The position numbers and the translations under genes are program-made. Below are positions 33,662 through 45,283 of a stretch of DNA of 64,000 bases, in pieces; position 1 is the first letter of the stretch; every line of letters starts with the position of its first letter. Below the pieces are notes generated by a model. That model was given only the letters and a program-made list of their open reading frames with translations. It did no database searches and had not been told where the DNA came from. The stretch is from Talinum fruticosum (Eukaryota; Streptophyta; Magnoliopsida; Caryophyllales; Talinaceae): positions 1,068,501 through 1,132,500 of the forward strand of contig JAITYX010000011.1 in the NCBI GenBank assembly GCA_021018815.1, given 5' to 3'.

Positions 33662-36304
33662 CGAGCGACGGCGGCGTGCCTCGTCGCCGGCGGTAGCGGC
33701 TGATGGCGGTGGTGTCGCGGCTGATTGCTCTCGCTCTCGCTCTCGGTCTCGGTCTCGCTCTCGCTCTCTGTTGGTTTGCGAAATCCGAAGCGGCGGTGCC
33801 GGTTCCGGATTTATTCGTAATTAGCGACGGAACAGTCCGTCGCTAATTACAAAATTGTCATTAGCGACGCCATAGCGACGGACTATTCCGTCGCTAATAA
33901 GTACTGATTAATTTTTTTTTCTTTCAGGGAATACGAATTCCCGTCGACAGAGTAGCGACGGAATATTCCGTCGCTGAATCAATTCAGCGACGGAACATTC
34001 CGTCGCTGAGCCGTCGCGGATAACAAAACAGCGACGGAAGTTACTTTCCGTCGCTAAATCCGTCGTTGTATGATCCAGGTGGCATTTTTGTCGGTTTCCG
34101 TCGCTGATTCCGTCGCTACCTGGCGACAGATTGGTTTCCGTCGCTATTTCCGTCGCTATTTTAAAGTTTTGTAGTAGTGTTTGTGAAGCTTATATCGTGA
34201 AAGTAGAAAGATTTTCCACAGTGACATGTAAAATAGACAACTTTATCAAAGAAAAGGGGGAGAGGGTAGGGGTCATCCTGTCAGGGGCATGTCCCACATC
34301 ATTAGTCTTGGCTACTCTTTGTTCTTCCGGTTGCCCCCACAGAAAATACTGTCGTTAACCAACCACCAATGAAACCAAAACCCTGGAATCCCACACAAGG
34401 GAGGATTGGCGGGAGAAGGGTTGGACATGTACATAGCCTAGATTTTGAAAAGCATAGTAGTTAATAAGGCAGTAAAACAGTTAATCAAGGGGGCAAACAA
34501 GGAACACATCATGTAAGATGAGTGAGGAATTAGAAGAAAGATGCCTAGGAGAAAATTGGTGAACAAAATGCAAAGAGCATCCATCATTATATATTTCCTT
34601 ATTTCCAAACCACTGGAACACAATTATTCTCCTGCATCCCACTATAAGAGGCACAAGAGACAAAGGTCCCATATTGCTAGTTTTCAAACAAGACAGGAAC
34701 ATATTCTCCACTGCACATATCTTTTCCCAAAAGAAGCATCACTACCTGCCCGCTGACACGATAATCATCATCTCAATCTGTAATGTGATAACTAGTTCAA
34801 TAATATTAACAATAGCAAGAATCTAAAATCGGGCTCATTATTGACAGGAACTCCATTTAAGGGATGAGTATCAAAATTTATGCAAAGAAGAAATCGATTC
34901 AAAGAAGAAGGATTGCTTTCAAACTGAGAGGGCACTCATCATAGGCAAGATTCAAAATCCGTACAGGATGCTAATGCAAAATGTTAAATATTGGCTTGGC
35001 AAGCCAATGGTTAAAGGAATATAATATGCTTTAGAGAAAAAGAGGTGTGGTAGTCGTAATGATGGGATTCAAACCAATTCATGTTAAGTGGGATTGAAAG
35101 AGAATTGTGCAGCAACTCCAATTTGATTAGGCTCACAAAAGGGAGCTGACATGCAATTAGTCATCATGAGAGCAATTCATGATATCCATTGGTGGCAACC
35201 TCTAGTAAACAATGTCAACTCCTCAATTTTTTTTAAAATATCCTGCTCCGTGCAAAAAAGACGGAATATGGGGGAAAAGTCAACTTAAACACAATTATAT
35301 CAGGACTCGATTGCCTAGTGGACTGTTGGGATCTCTTTTGGCCTTAGTTGCCTGAACTCTTCATTTCATTTTATATGTTCACATTAGACACGCAATGAAA
35401 TGTATATAGAAACTTGACACATCATTCTAATCATGCAAAGTTTTCAAACAATGTACGAATCTACGTTCTAGATACACATACATGTTATATGCTTGCAGCT
35501 GATTTGAGGAACGCCGCTTTTCAGCCAAATGGATTTTGGTATCCCCTTCAGGGGCAAGCTTTCTTTCATCTTCCCTAGGAAGAGAGCATTACCCAAAAGC
35601 ATACGGAAGCAATTTGGCTAACTGAAATAGAGTGTACACAAGATATTCCACCTTGACAGTCTTACAGTGTCAACAAGCAAAGACTCGCCAGAAGTTTGGT
35701 TTTCTTATATTAGAGGACTACTGAATGACCTAAATATTATCGTTATGAAACAATTCAACAGCAGGGAGAACAAATTCATAATATGCTTACATAAATACAT
35801 GTCATGCTGTGATCACCTGCAAACTGTGCATGTGCATTTGAGAAATGAAGGCACTTGTGTGAACAACTATACCAAATACCTATATGCACACCTAATCTCA
35901 ATCCATAGGTTGCAGAATCTTTTGGGTTATCATACTGCAAGTACATATGGGCTAGGTAGGGTAAATCTAAAGGAGAGGAAAAGCTAAAAGAGTTCCAACT
36001 TTCAAGTTGCCAGTTGCTAAATAGTAAACCAACCATTACCACTAAATTATTGCAGATCCCAACCCTATAGACCTAACATTTCTAAGGACTTTGGCTATAT
36101 TAACAATATCATTAGCAACGCAACATATATCTTATCTGTTTCACTTTTCTCCATGATGTGAACTAATTGAGGCACGCAGTGTACCAACCTTTTCATCCTA
36201 TCCTTTATCTTTTACCAATATATTTAAGAAATCGCCTTGGTCATTTGAACATAAGCAATTATAATTAACAGCAGCCTGAGGGAAAAAAGGCAAATAAACT
36301 AAAA

Positions 36305-36417
36305 TGCCAGCAAGCTCAAGCGGTAAAGCCTAGGAATAAGTGGTGTACCAAGACCAAGGATTAAAACGTATCTTCACAAACCCATGTGCCTCTCTTGAAC
36401 CCACCAAAAAAAAAGAG
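36305..36417 (+). mobile_element. Possible tRNA-derived SINE
   Basis: AGCTCAAGCGGTAAAGCC resembles a pol III A box and AAGGATTAAAACG a worn B box about 40 bases on; the segment ends in a run of nine A. No TSD could be identified. Confidence 0.35.
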
Positions 36418-36824
36418 ACAACCCCCTCCCCCGGCCCAAAAAAAAATCCCTCCTATTCTTCAATCATCGGTGTCACTGGAATCCATGATTAGAAATTGGA
36501 ATTATAACTGGGGAATCTTCATTGCTAAAAGAACATACTTTTGATCACATTCACTGACAAAGCCAAAACAGTACAAAAATTTTTCATCTTTCGAGGAGCT
36601 GATATCCACATGAACTGAACAGTTAAATTTTCCTTCGCACTAAAATCTGGCAAGCAGGAGTATATATCAGATTGCTATCAATGTACAATCTTTTGTCCTT
36701 TAGGGGCAGAATAGGTAATTAGGTGAAAAAAACACAAAACTGAAGTTACAATTAAGCAAAAAGCTGTAATCCAATCAAGGTTCCATCCAAAACCACTAAG
36801 AAATACAAGCAACTAAGGTACCTT

Positions 36825-36904
36825 TCAAGCTTTGATTCTTCTGCTTTTCCTCTTTAAAGGTGATTTTCCAAATGCAAGACCTGATGCTCTTCCTTTACCC
36901 CACC
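36825..36904 (-). other. Possible terminal exon of an unknown gene
   Basis: On the - strand, after an AG at TAATGAG, the frame reads WGKGRASGLAFGKSPLKRKS and then RRIKA before TGA. The dense Lys/Arg end looks like the tail of a nuclear protein. No partner exon was found to the right, where the hAT insertion may have separated them. Confidence 0.25.
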
Positions 36905-38332
36905 TCATTAGCTACATGTCCAGAAATGACAGAATTAATAAAGTTGATTATCAACTAACAAAATCAATAATTGAGCCTTTAGGCTTATAAAGTTGTACTT
37001 CCATATTACCTTTCTCCTTAAAAGAAATGGGGAAGAGAAAGGAGAATAATGAAGATGTCCTGGAGCACACAAGCAACTTAAATGGGATAATAGCCATCCG
37101 AGCAGCATTTTATGCCATATCAGATTTTTTTCTGCGCTATCAAAATTATGACCTATATGATACTTTCCTCTACAAAGACAATACCATCTCTGTAAGGACA
37201 GAGGAAGAAATAAAAGAATATAGGTCAAGAACAAGAGACAAGAGCCGGAGGGGGGAGGGAGAGAGAGAGAGAGAGTAAAAAAGGTGGAGTGGGGTACAGA
37301 GAGAGATATTGGATTTGAAAAAAAAAAAAGGCGGTGCTCTCACCTATCAAGAGGGAAGACAAAGTGATGCAGAGATCTATTATTTATTGGGGAGAAAAAA
37401 AGGATGATAAAGGAAACCATCCTTCATCCCCACATGGAGCATATCATCTACACAGGTATTGTTTAGGAGATGATAATCCCATTGTGGTTCCTCTAAGTAT
37501 ATTCTCAAACAGAAAATAAACAAAGTAATGAAACATATACAGTAAGATACCCTGATGAAATTATCCATACCATACACTCTGCCGCAGTCAAAATAAAGCA
37601 TACTATATTTCTGTAAAAACGCCATTCATTTACTGACAAACATTTCTTTTCTTGTCTCTCTCTTTTTTAGAATAAGGATGAATAGCACCAACAAGTTGAC
37701 ATATTTTGAGGCACATATGAATCTTTTGAATTTTAGCCCAAACTACAAGCACCCAATAATACATCAGAACAATCATCAATACATTGACAATATATAAGCA
37801 GTTTTCACAAACAAGCATGCTTAAAAATTACTTAAGTGCATATATTTGCCAAGTTTTCATCCCAACTTCTATCATTACCATAAAACGTTGTGTGGTGACT
37901 GGCCCTTACTCACCCCAACCCGACTCATAAAATGAAGAAGCTGTACACCAGTAATTTGCCCAAGGGAAACCCTTCAGTGAAGTCATAATTTCCCTAAGAC
38001 CAATTGTCAACAGGCACCTAATTTTGCAAGTTATGGCTACCTTGAGGTACAAATTACACGCAGCCACTTTCCCAAATCTCTCAGGAGTGATAATTGCAAA
38101 GGTGATGATACTAATGCAGTGAATCTGTCGCAAGTTGCAGAATCTCGAATCAGAAAAGATGACAGCAATTAAAGAATCACGTTCTACTTATGTCCATTAT
38201 GGCATGCATAACAATGACACCATGACATGGATTTAGAAAGGAACTGTTTAAGCCCTTATAGTCAAGGTGGTAAAAGGCAACAAAAACTACATCGAAAAGG
38301 ACCTTTTATTTTTGTAATCCAGTGAGCCATAG

Positions 38333-38340
38333 GCTATAAC
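38333..38340. repeat. 5' target-site duplication of the hAT element
   Basis: GCTATAAC, repeated exactly at 43,191-43,198. Confidence 0.95.
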
Positions 38341-38794
38341 TAGCGCTGGCAAAAAGCTGACCGATCTGAATACCCGAATTTGTCCGACCTAAAAAATCGG
38401 TTTTGATCACATTTTTTTGACCGAATTTTAAAAATCTGTTTTGATCACATTTTTTTTGACCGAATTTAAAATTCGGTCATTCAGACTATGTCCAAATGGA
38501 AAACCGGGTCAGGTTCGGGTTTTTTTTTTTGGGGGAGAATTCGGGTTGATCGAATTTTTAAAGAAATTGGAGTTCGGACAAATTTGGACAATTGGACTGT
38601 CCGAACCCGAATGTTTATTGTATACAAAATTGGGCTACGTGCATTGGGCCAAAAAAATGAAATGGGTAGCAACAAGTTTTAAATGGAAATTGGATGTTTA
38701 AATGGACTTTTGGGCTGCCCAAATTAATGTTATGGTGGCTCGACTTAAAAATGTCCTAATTTTAGATGCTTCGGGACTCTCTCTCCAACTCCAA

Positions 38795-38801
38795 TATAAA
38801 A
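38795..38801 (+). promoter_or_regulatory. TATA box of the hAT transposase gene
   Basis: TATAAAA in CCAATATAAAACC lies about 325 bp before a good 5' UTR splice donor (39,121) and is the only good candidate upstream of the transposase gene. Confidence 0.5.
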
Positions 38802-39120
38802 CCACAAAGAAACCCCAATTTCAACCCCAAAGCCAAACCCCATCTGTTTTCCGGATACACTCCCACCTCCCTCTCTTCCTTCCATGCCTAGCGGCCTCCC
38901 TCCCTCCACCTTCTCCACCCTCCAGTCGCCTCTCCCTCTAGTATCACGCAACATTCGTTGCCATCGCTAATCAAGCCCTCCATCCTTAATCGATTCCTCA
39001 CTTTCTCTCTCCGATCACCGGATTTCTTTCTCCTGGTTATCCGGTGGCCGGATCTTGTCGTTGCCGCCATTCGTTGCCACCGTTCGTTGCCGTCGTTCGT
39101 TGCTTTACTCCTCTCCAACA

Positions 39121-40059
39121 GGTAAATCTAAACTTTTCACTTTCCGATGACCGGATTTCTTTTTCCTCTCCCTCTCTCGTCTCTATATGTGTTCATGTGT
39201 GTTTGTGTTTCATGGTTTTTGTATTTTTCCGGTATATGTGTTCATGGTGTATGTGTTCATGTGTGTTTGCCGTTCATTGCCTGCCGCCGTTTGTTGCTTT
39301 TCCGTATTCTAGATCTAGGGTTTTGTATTCATGAATTTGTGTATTTTTTCTGGTAATTGTCTGATTTTTTTATTTCATGAATTTCTTTCTAGTATTTTTC
39401 TAGATATAGGATAAATTTGTACCGGAAATGTTTAGATCGGGTATTTTGATTTTTTCGGTAATTTTCTCCCACCATTCGTGTGTAATGGTCTTCTAGATCT
39501 AGGATAAATTTATACCCATAAATGAATTTGTATGTCTGATTTTTTTAAATAATTAATTTTTCAATCTTTACCTACCAGAAATAATTAACACTAATAGATA
39601 CACTATTTTTTTTAATTAAATATGTAAAAATAATTAATTTCTCAAACTCATAAAATATATGTAGAAATTTGTATTGTATATAATTTGTAAATTATATTCA
39701 TCAATTCCTTTAATTGGCATGTCTAATTTTTTTGTTTAGATAATTAATTTTTTGTTTGATTTTTTATATAATTTAAAAAATTTCCATCTTTTACTTACCA
39801 GAACTCAAACCCTAAAAACCCTAAATAAAAACCCTAGACCCCAAAGCCCAAAGCCCAAAATTGCAAGCCCAAAACCGTAACCGTAACCGTAACCCTAAAC
39901 CTCAAACCCCAAACCCCAAACCCTAAACCCCAAATCCCAAGCCCCAAACCCTATACCCCAAGTCCCAAACCCTAAATCTGACTTTCTATTTATCTATTGT
40001 CTATTTAAAAATGTTTTATTTCTAAATGACATTCTCCTACAATTTTTTTATTGTTTCAG
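39121..40059 (+). other. Intron in the 5' UTR of the hAT transposase gene
   Basis: AACAG/GTAAATC at 39,121 and TTGTTTCAG/G ending at 40,059 frame an AT-rich, T-tract-bearing sequence with no coding content. The transposase ATG follows 10 bases later. Leader introns are common in plant hAT transposase genes. Confidence 0.55.
39801..39980 (+). repeat. Degenerate telomere-like tract
   Basis: About 180 bp of CCCTAAA, CCCCAAA and CCGTAA variants, including three exact consecutive CCGTAA units at about 39,875. It is related to the plant telomere repeat CCCTAAA but strongly degenerate, and lies within the leader intron of the hAT element. Confidence 0.7.
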
Positions 40060-40069
40060 GTTGGATATT

Positions 40070-42484
40070 ATGGCAACAATTGATATTGGTGTACTTTCCG
40101 ATTCAGCAGAAGTGGTAAGGGTTCTATCTTAATTTTTTTTTGTTGTTATTGTTCTGTTAATTTTAATTATTACAATTTTTCTTGTAGAATGTCAATAGTA
40201 CCATCCATTCTGTAAAGAAAGAGCCCACAAAATCTGGAGTCACCCGGCACCAAGATAAAGAGGAAAAATCAATAAGAAGTTAGGGACCTCTTTGAAAAAC
40301 TAAAGGAAGGAACATATGAGGTTGAGGAAGGTGATGACTACAAAAGGGGTAAGTGCTTGGGTTGTAATACTATCATGATTTGTGATGGAAGGTATGGTAC
40401 CACAAACCTTAAGCGTCATATTAAGAATTGTTTGAAGTTGCCAGGTCAAAATAATGTGAAACAAATGCTTTTGACTGGTGGTATGTCAATGAGAGAGCCC
40501 AAACTTGATAATGAAATATATAGGGAGTTTCTTACAAAAATGATTGCGTCATGAACTACCGTCCTCTCTTGTTGAGTATGAAGGTTTTAGAGATTGTCAT
40601 ATCCATCCGAACCCTTATGTGAAGCATATTTCTAAAAATACTACAAAAGCTGATATATTCAAACTCTACCAAACGGGCAAGAGTTAGGTTATGGATTTGT
40701 TACGAGTCATGTCCGGGTAGAATTTCTTTGACTTCGATTTTTGGGGTTCTTTGACATCGGATTCTTATATGGACATCACTGCTCATTTCACCGACAAAAA
40801 TTGGAAGGTTCAAGAGTTTATTCTCAATTTTTATTGTTTTCCTTCCCCTCACAATGGTCCAGTCATCGGTGAACACTTTTCTAAATTGATGGGTAAAAGT
40901 GGTTGGAACATTGAACATAAGTTGATGGCTATTACGTTGGATAATGCCACCAATAACGATACATTTATTGGTACGTATAAGACTATATTATTGTCTCAAG
41001 GTGCTTTGGTTAGAAGGGGTAAGTTCTTTAGAGTACGGTGTGTTGCACATGTAATTAACTTACTTGTGAAGTCTGGTTTAGAGGAGTTTCATGAGGCTAT
41101 TGTTAAGATCAAAGAAACTGGAAAATATTTGAAAGCTTCATCTGCTAGGGTTGCTAAGTTTAATGAGGTCTGCTAAAGCTAAGAAAATTTCTGTTGTTAG
41201 AAAGCTCAAACAAGATTCCTTAACAAGGTGGAATTCCACATTTCTTATGCTTGAGTGTGCTTTGTTTTATAGGGTTGTCTTGTCTCACTTGGCCATAATT
41301 GATAAGCGAGTATACTTATTGTCCTTTTCCTGATGAATGGGATAAAGTTGAGGTGTTTTGCAAGTTTTTCAAACTTTACTTTGACTTGACCAATCTGTTT
41401 TCGAGAAGCAAGTATCCTACTTCTAATTTTTTTTCATGGTGTGTGCGCTATCTAACAAAACCATTTGCAAGAAGAGGTTACAAATCCCGATCCTTTTATA
41501 CAAGCAATGGTTGTTAGAATGCAAAAGAAGTTTGATAGTAATTGGCAAGAGTGTAACTTGGTGCTGGGTATTGCCGTTGTCCTAGACCCTCGTTATAAGA
41601 TGAAGGTGGTTGAGTTTGCTTATGATAAACTATATGGGTCCGTTGAGGGTGGAAGGAGATCTAAATTAGTTTATGATACTTTACTCGCTCTCTTTAATGA
41701 GTATGTTGTTGACATTACTGCCGATCCAAACCCACCATCACCATTACAAATGTAGCCTCCTACTGATTTGCTTTCAGCATCAACTACTTCTGGTTTGTAT
41801 TCTAATATAAGTAATTGTTGTGATTTAATTATAGAAGAAAGTGTAAGTTTTTAAGCAATTTTTATTTTTGTTTTATTAATAAGTTAATTGTCTTTTTAAA
41901 TATTTATTTTGTTCATTAGCTATTGATTTTTCTGTTTACTTATTCTATCTAATTTGTTTTGGAAGGATTTTGAAAATTTTGTGAATTCGTCTAACTTTGG
42001 GGAACGCAAGTCAAAACTGGATTTATATTAGAGGAGCTTCTCAACGATCGTCTTGTAGATATGGACATCTTGTAATGGTGGAAAACAAGTACAATATCGT
42101 TGGCCTTGTCTCACCAATCTTACTCGTGATGTTTTATGTATTCCTATTACCTCTATTTATTCCAAGTCTCGCTTTTAGTGTTGGTGGAAGAATTGTAAAG
42201 CCTTCAAGATGTTCCTTGTCTCCTGATTCTGTAGAAGCTTTGATTTGTGCTCGCAATTGGCTGTTTGGTTTGAAAGGTATAATGTTACGTAAAAGTATTT
42301 ATGTGATATTTTAAATGTTTTTGAGTTTGTTGGACAATTAATAAGTTTTAACCTTTTTTTAGAGGAGGACGAGAGGACATATAGATCCTTCGAGTTGGGC
42401 AATCTAAATGTTGATGTTGATCGATCTTGTTCGAAGTCGGATCGGGCCAACCAGTTGATGAGCGTTAAGGCTTTAAAGATATGA
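40070..42484 (+). pseudogene. hAT transposase, broken
   Basis: Exon 1 (40,070-40,114) reads MATIDIGVLSDSAEV; an intron with GTAAGG and TTGTAG runs to 40,187. A BED zinc finger follows with CLGC (about 40,350) and HIKNC (about 40,410). The catalytic region shows MDITAHFTDKNWKVQEFILN, LDNATNN (about 40,936), RCVAHVINLLVK and LTRWNSTFLML. DPRYKMK and FKLYFDLTNLFS lie in the later part. The hATC dimerisation block reads VGGRIVKPSRCSLSPDSVEA (about 42,181-42,240), and a last intron (42,277-42,362) joins LK to EEDERTYRSF before TGA. Frameshifts, for example near 42,026, and stops such as the TAA before WWK at 42,077 destroy the protein. Function was cut-and-paste transposition. Confidence 0.9.
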
Positions 42485-43190
42485 ATTATAATTTAGTTTT
42501 TTATTTACATTAGTCTTAATCTTTTATATATTTTGTAGAATTTGAAGTTGTCATCTTTGTTTAGATTCTAATTCTATTTCTTTTTATGGGAGGTATCTTT
42601 ATTTAAAAAGCTGAATGAATGGTGCAAGTTTGTCTGTCGGTGAATAATTTTTTAGGGCAAGTTTGCTGATTTGAGGTTCATCTTTACGGAGACCAAGATT
42701 GTCTGTGTTGCTGATCTGCGGATTTATTTTTGGAGCAATGCTATAGATTCTCTTAACAATATCTCTAATTCCAACTGTTATGATTATTACTTTTATTTGT
42801 TATGCTTGGATAGTTGTAATTCTTAATTTCAACTAATATTGTATGCATACTTGTTTGTATGACTTTTATTTATATGCTCTTGATGTGTTTGTAATATATA
42901 TATTTTTTGCAAAATAGTAAGTAAAACGTAATTTTTAAAGTCGGGGAACTTAAACTTCATCTTTTAAGTCTTCATTCTTCATTAACGAATAGCTATTTAT
43001 ACCAGAAGTTAAAATATAAATTCAGTCAAATAGACAATCGGGTTCGGTAATCGGACATTGGGGTTAGGGTTCGGGTTCGAAAAGTGCGTCCGAATTGAAA
43101 TTCGGACAGGGTTCGGATAAGGGTGATGTGTCCAAATGTCCGACTTGACCGAACCCGATAAGACCCGAACCCGAATTTTTGCCAGCGCTA

Positions 43191-43198
43191 GCTATAAC
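43191..43198. repeat. 3' target-site duplication of the hAT element
   Basis: GCTATAAC, identical to 38,333-38,340. Confidence 0.95.
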
Positions 43199-43240
43199 CC
43201 CTGTTACCTCCAATACACAACCAAGTAAGCTTTACACTAT

Positions 43241-43560
43241 ATTTGGATATTACTGAGGGAAAAGGAAGGGAGGTATGAAGGGGAAGGGAATGGGAGGAAC
43301 AGGAAGGAAATTGTGATTAAATTTAGTCTTGTTTGGATTTGTTAACGAGGAAAATGGAGGGGAATAAGGCAAAATCATTAAAAATCTTCACTCACCCTCC
43401 ATTCATCCCCAATTTGGGGGCAAACAAAAACTAAGTTGATGAGGGGAGAAAGGGGGTCAAGTCACCTCCTCCTCACTCTTGATTTTCCCAAATAAGGATA
43501 GTGTGTTAGATAGCCTCTCATTCCCTCCTTTCCTCCTCGGTATGATCAATTCAAACAAAA
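43241..43560. mobile_element. Possible foldback MITE, purine-rich
   Basis: The left arm TTTGGATATTACTGAGGGAA and the inverse of the right arm, TTTGAATTGATCATACCGAGG, pair, and both continue into GGA-rich sequence. A second left-type arm occurs inside at about 43,330. No TSD is visible, and the purine-rich arms pair partly by composition. Confidence 0.35.
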
Positions 43561-44098
43561 CAAGGAAACTATGTTATTAACCAATAAAATAGCTACAAAG
43601 GTAAGGAAACAAGTACAATTGCAGGTCAACAATGGATACAACATAAGCAATAGTAGGTATTCTACACCTAATGCTACATGACTCCAGTAACAATACCACT
43701 GTAAAGATCAACATCAAGAAATTCAATAGTTATTGTATCCAAATACAAGCATACTCGGATACTATGTTGATTTTAAGGTAGACCCCCTGGAATAGATTCA
43801 CAAATCTAAAAAACGGAGCTGATAGATTTCATTAAAGACATGGACATAAGGCACTACCATGTTAGTAAACCCCTGCTGCATGCATAGAATGCAAAATTTC
43901 CAACTCTCCTATCAAAATTCCACACAAGTAATAAACATTGTCAAAATGAACATTAAAGCAAACCGAAGAAATTGCCACTATATCTGAGTTACCCCCTCAA
44001 ACAACCTGTTAAGATAAACCTGCTTCTCACAATATATTTTCAAAAACAGTGAAACTAGTTCCTTAGCGGAAGGTAACAAGACAAACAAGAAGAAAGTA
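43561..44098. other. Downstream sequence of TAD2
   Basis: No coding frame. The part next to 44,099 should hold the 3' UTR of the - strand gene; no clear polyadenylation signal stands out. Confidence 0.4.
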
Positions 44099-44653
44099 TC
44101 AGGGTTCAACTATTGCTCGATGAGGCTTTGGTGCATTAGGATTCCCGCGTTCATAAAAGATCTGAAAAAGAGAAACTGCTTCTGATGCCATTATTGCTCC
44201 AATACATTTGAAACCCTTTGATCCCAAAATACTACACTGCTCGGAGCTGGTTAAATGTAGCGAAAGAATCGAATCGCATCCTCCAAATTTATTGTTGGCA
44301 CATCCATAGTAGACTTCTTTCAATCCAAGAAATAATAATGCAGCTGCACACATTATGCAAGGCTCACAAGTAACGTAGAGGACACACTCTGTAAGTTTTT
44401 TAACATCGGATTGTGAAAGTCCATCTCCCTGCCACAGTTGTAGTAGACCGTCAATGGCTTCCATTTCTGCATGCCTTGTGGCATTTCTAGTCTCATTAGT
44501 ACGATCATTTCCAGATGCAATGAGTTTCCCATTTTCTACAATCACACAAGCAACTAGCACTACAAGTCTCAGCAAAGCCGATTCTGCTTCTTGTATTGCT
44601 AGCTTCATAAATACATGTGAATCGAGAGAATTTTCTGACTCAACCACACCCAT
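44099..44653 (-). CDS. TAD2: tRNA-specific adenosine deaminase 2 (TAD2-like)
   Basis: TAD2 is the catalytic subunit that pairs with TAD3 to convert adenosine to inosine at tRNA wobble position 34. The uninterrupted 184-codon frame spans the whole family length. I start it at MGVVESENS (44,653) rather than 11 codons earlier, because the alignable part begins with [13 protein letters not shown]. Zinc and catalytic residues are present: HAEMEAID with His61 and Glu63, and CEPCIMC with Cys99 and Cys102. [24 protein letters not shown] and the tail [14 protein letters not shown] match plant TAD2. One oddity: the almost invariant EVPVG before the first zinc motif reads VVLVA (residues 31-35), three replacements in five residues. 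It could be a divergent working gene, a decaying copy or a retrocopy, since no intron interrupts it. Family assignment is very secure; activity is not. Confidence 0.88.
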   Translation of the reverse strand: MGVVESENSLDSHVFMKLAIQEAESALLRLVVLVACVIVENGKLIASGNDRTNETRNATRHAEMEAIDGLLQLWQGDGLSQSDVKKLTECVLYVTCEPCIMCAAALLFLGLKEVYYGCANNKFGGCDSILSLHLTSSEQCSILGSKGFKCIGAIMASEAVSLFQIFYERGNPNAPKPHRAIVEP

Positions 44654-45185
44654 CTCAAAAAGAAGTTTATGCAAGATACTACTCAAATTGAGCAGTTCAG
44701 CTTCAAATGCAGACTATTGCGCGCTAATGCAGATAGGTCTTTGGTTTGAAAGGCCGGATCAATAAGGGGTATTGCCTTTCGTCAAAAGATGGGAGCAAGA
44801 AATCCAATCTGCATTTATAGGTACGTAAAAGAAGAAAGCTTGTGATGCCAAATCCTGTATAATATAGAGCAAAAGCTGACTAAAGTATGACACTGAGAAA
44901 ATCTCATTTTGAACACAAAGCTCAGTGAAGAGATGAAGCAACTTGCTGATTGTAAAAAGTTACAGGCGGCTCGTAGGCATCATTGATGCAAAGGAAAGCT
45001 TCCATACAAACAAGAACAGCAATGTGCCATGATATTCAGTTAGAAGGCCAAATGCAATGAGTTTAGTCCACATAAAACAGTAGCTATAGATAGCAGAATG
45101 TTCGTTTCATGTCAGAAGTTGGTTTGCATGCTCCAAATTTATCAAAAATCCATTTTTACCCAATCAAACACCCCTTCTCTCTCTC

Positions 45186-45283
<98 letters not shown>

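Larger units (their letters stand above)
31793..34179. mobile_element. CACTA element, 2.4 kb, no transposase
   Basis: The terminal repeats CACTACTACAAAA and TTTTGTAGTAGTG are perfect, and a perfect 3-bp TSD TTT flanks the element (31,790-31,792 and 34,180-34,182). The outer 300-400 bp on both sides are dense arrays of TTAGCGACGGAA and its inverse TTCCGTCGCTAA, typical subterminal binding sites for a CACTA transposase. The interior holds an AT-rich part with a 135-bp tandem repeat and a GC-rich part that may be an exon. No DDE transposase frame is present, so it would depend on a helper. The intact ends suggest a fairly young insertion. Confidence 0.92.
34180..38340. other. Spacer with one possible exon and a SINE-like piece
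   Basis: About 4 kb without a convincing gene. Several frames of 60-106 codons occur on both strands, but none has recognisable motifs or matching splice sites. A (GA)n run lies at 37,260-37,275. The possible terminal exon at 36,825-36,904 and the SINE-like piece at 36,305 are listed separately. Confidence 0.45.
38341..43190 (+). mobile_element. hAT transposon with decayed transposase gene
   Basis: The terminal inverted repeat TAGCGCTGGCAAAAA is matched by TTTTTGCCAGCGCTA, with a perfect 8-bp TSD GCTATAAC. At 4.85 kb it has the full architecture of an autonomous hAT element: subterminal GACCGAAT/ATTCGG motifs, a promoter, a 5' UTR intron and a transposase gene with BED zinc finger, RNase H-like catalytic region and hATC dimerisation domain. 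Frameshifts and stops make the transposase non-functional. The perfect TSD and terminal repeats suggest the element could still be moved by a helper. It lies in the spacer between the two gene candidates. Confidence 0.95.

Noticed and set aside
33465..33824. 119-codon + strand frame with an Arg-Ser run
   Set aside because: Low-complexity GC-rich sequence open on both strands; the SR run comes from a CTCTCG repeat. No splicing-factor domain.
31793..34179. Dense GCGACGG/CCGTCGC motifs considered as an origin or regulatory array
   Set aside because: Their placement at both ends inside perfect CACTA termini with a TSD shows they are subterminal transposase sites.
35667..35987. 106-codon + strand frame in the spacer
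   Set aside because: No motif, no splice context and no base bias that separates it from the surrounding spacer.
40070..42484. hAT transposase considered as a domesticated host gene
   Set aside because: Frameshifts, stops, intact terminal repeats and a perfect TSD show an ordinary decayed transposon.
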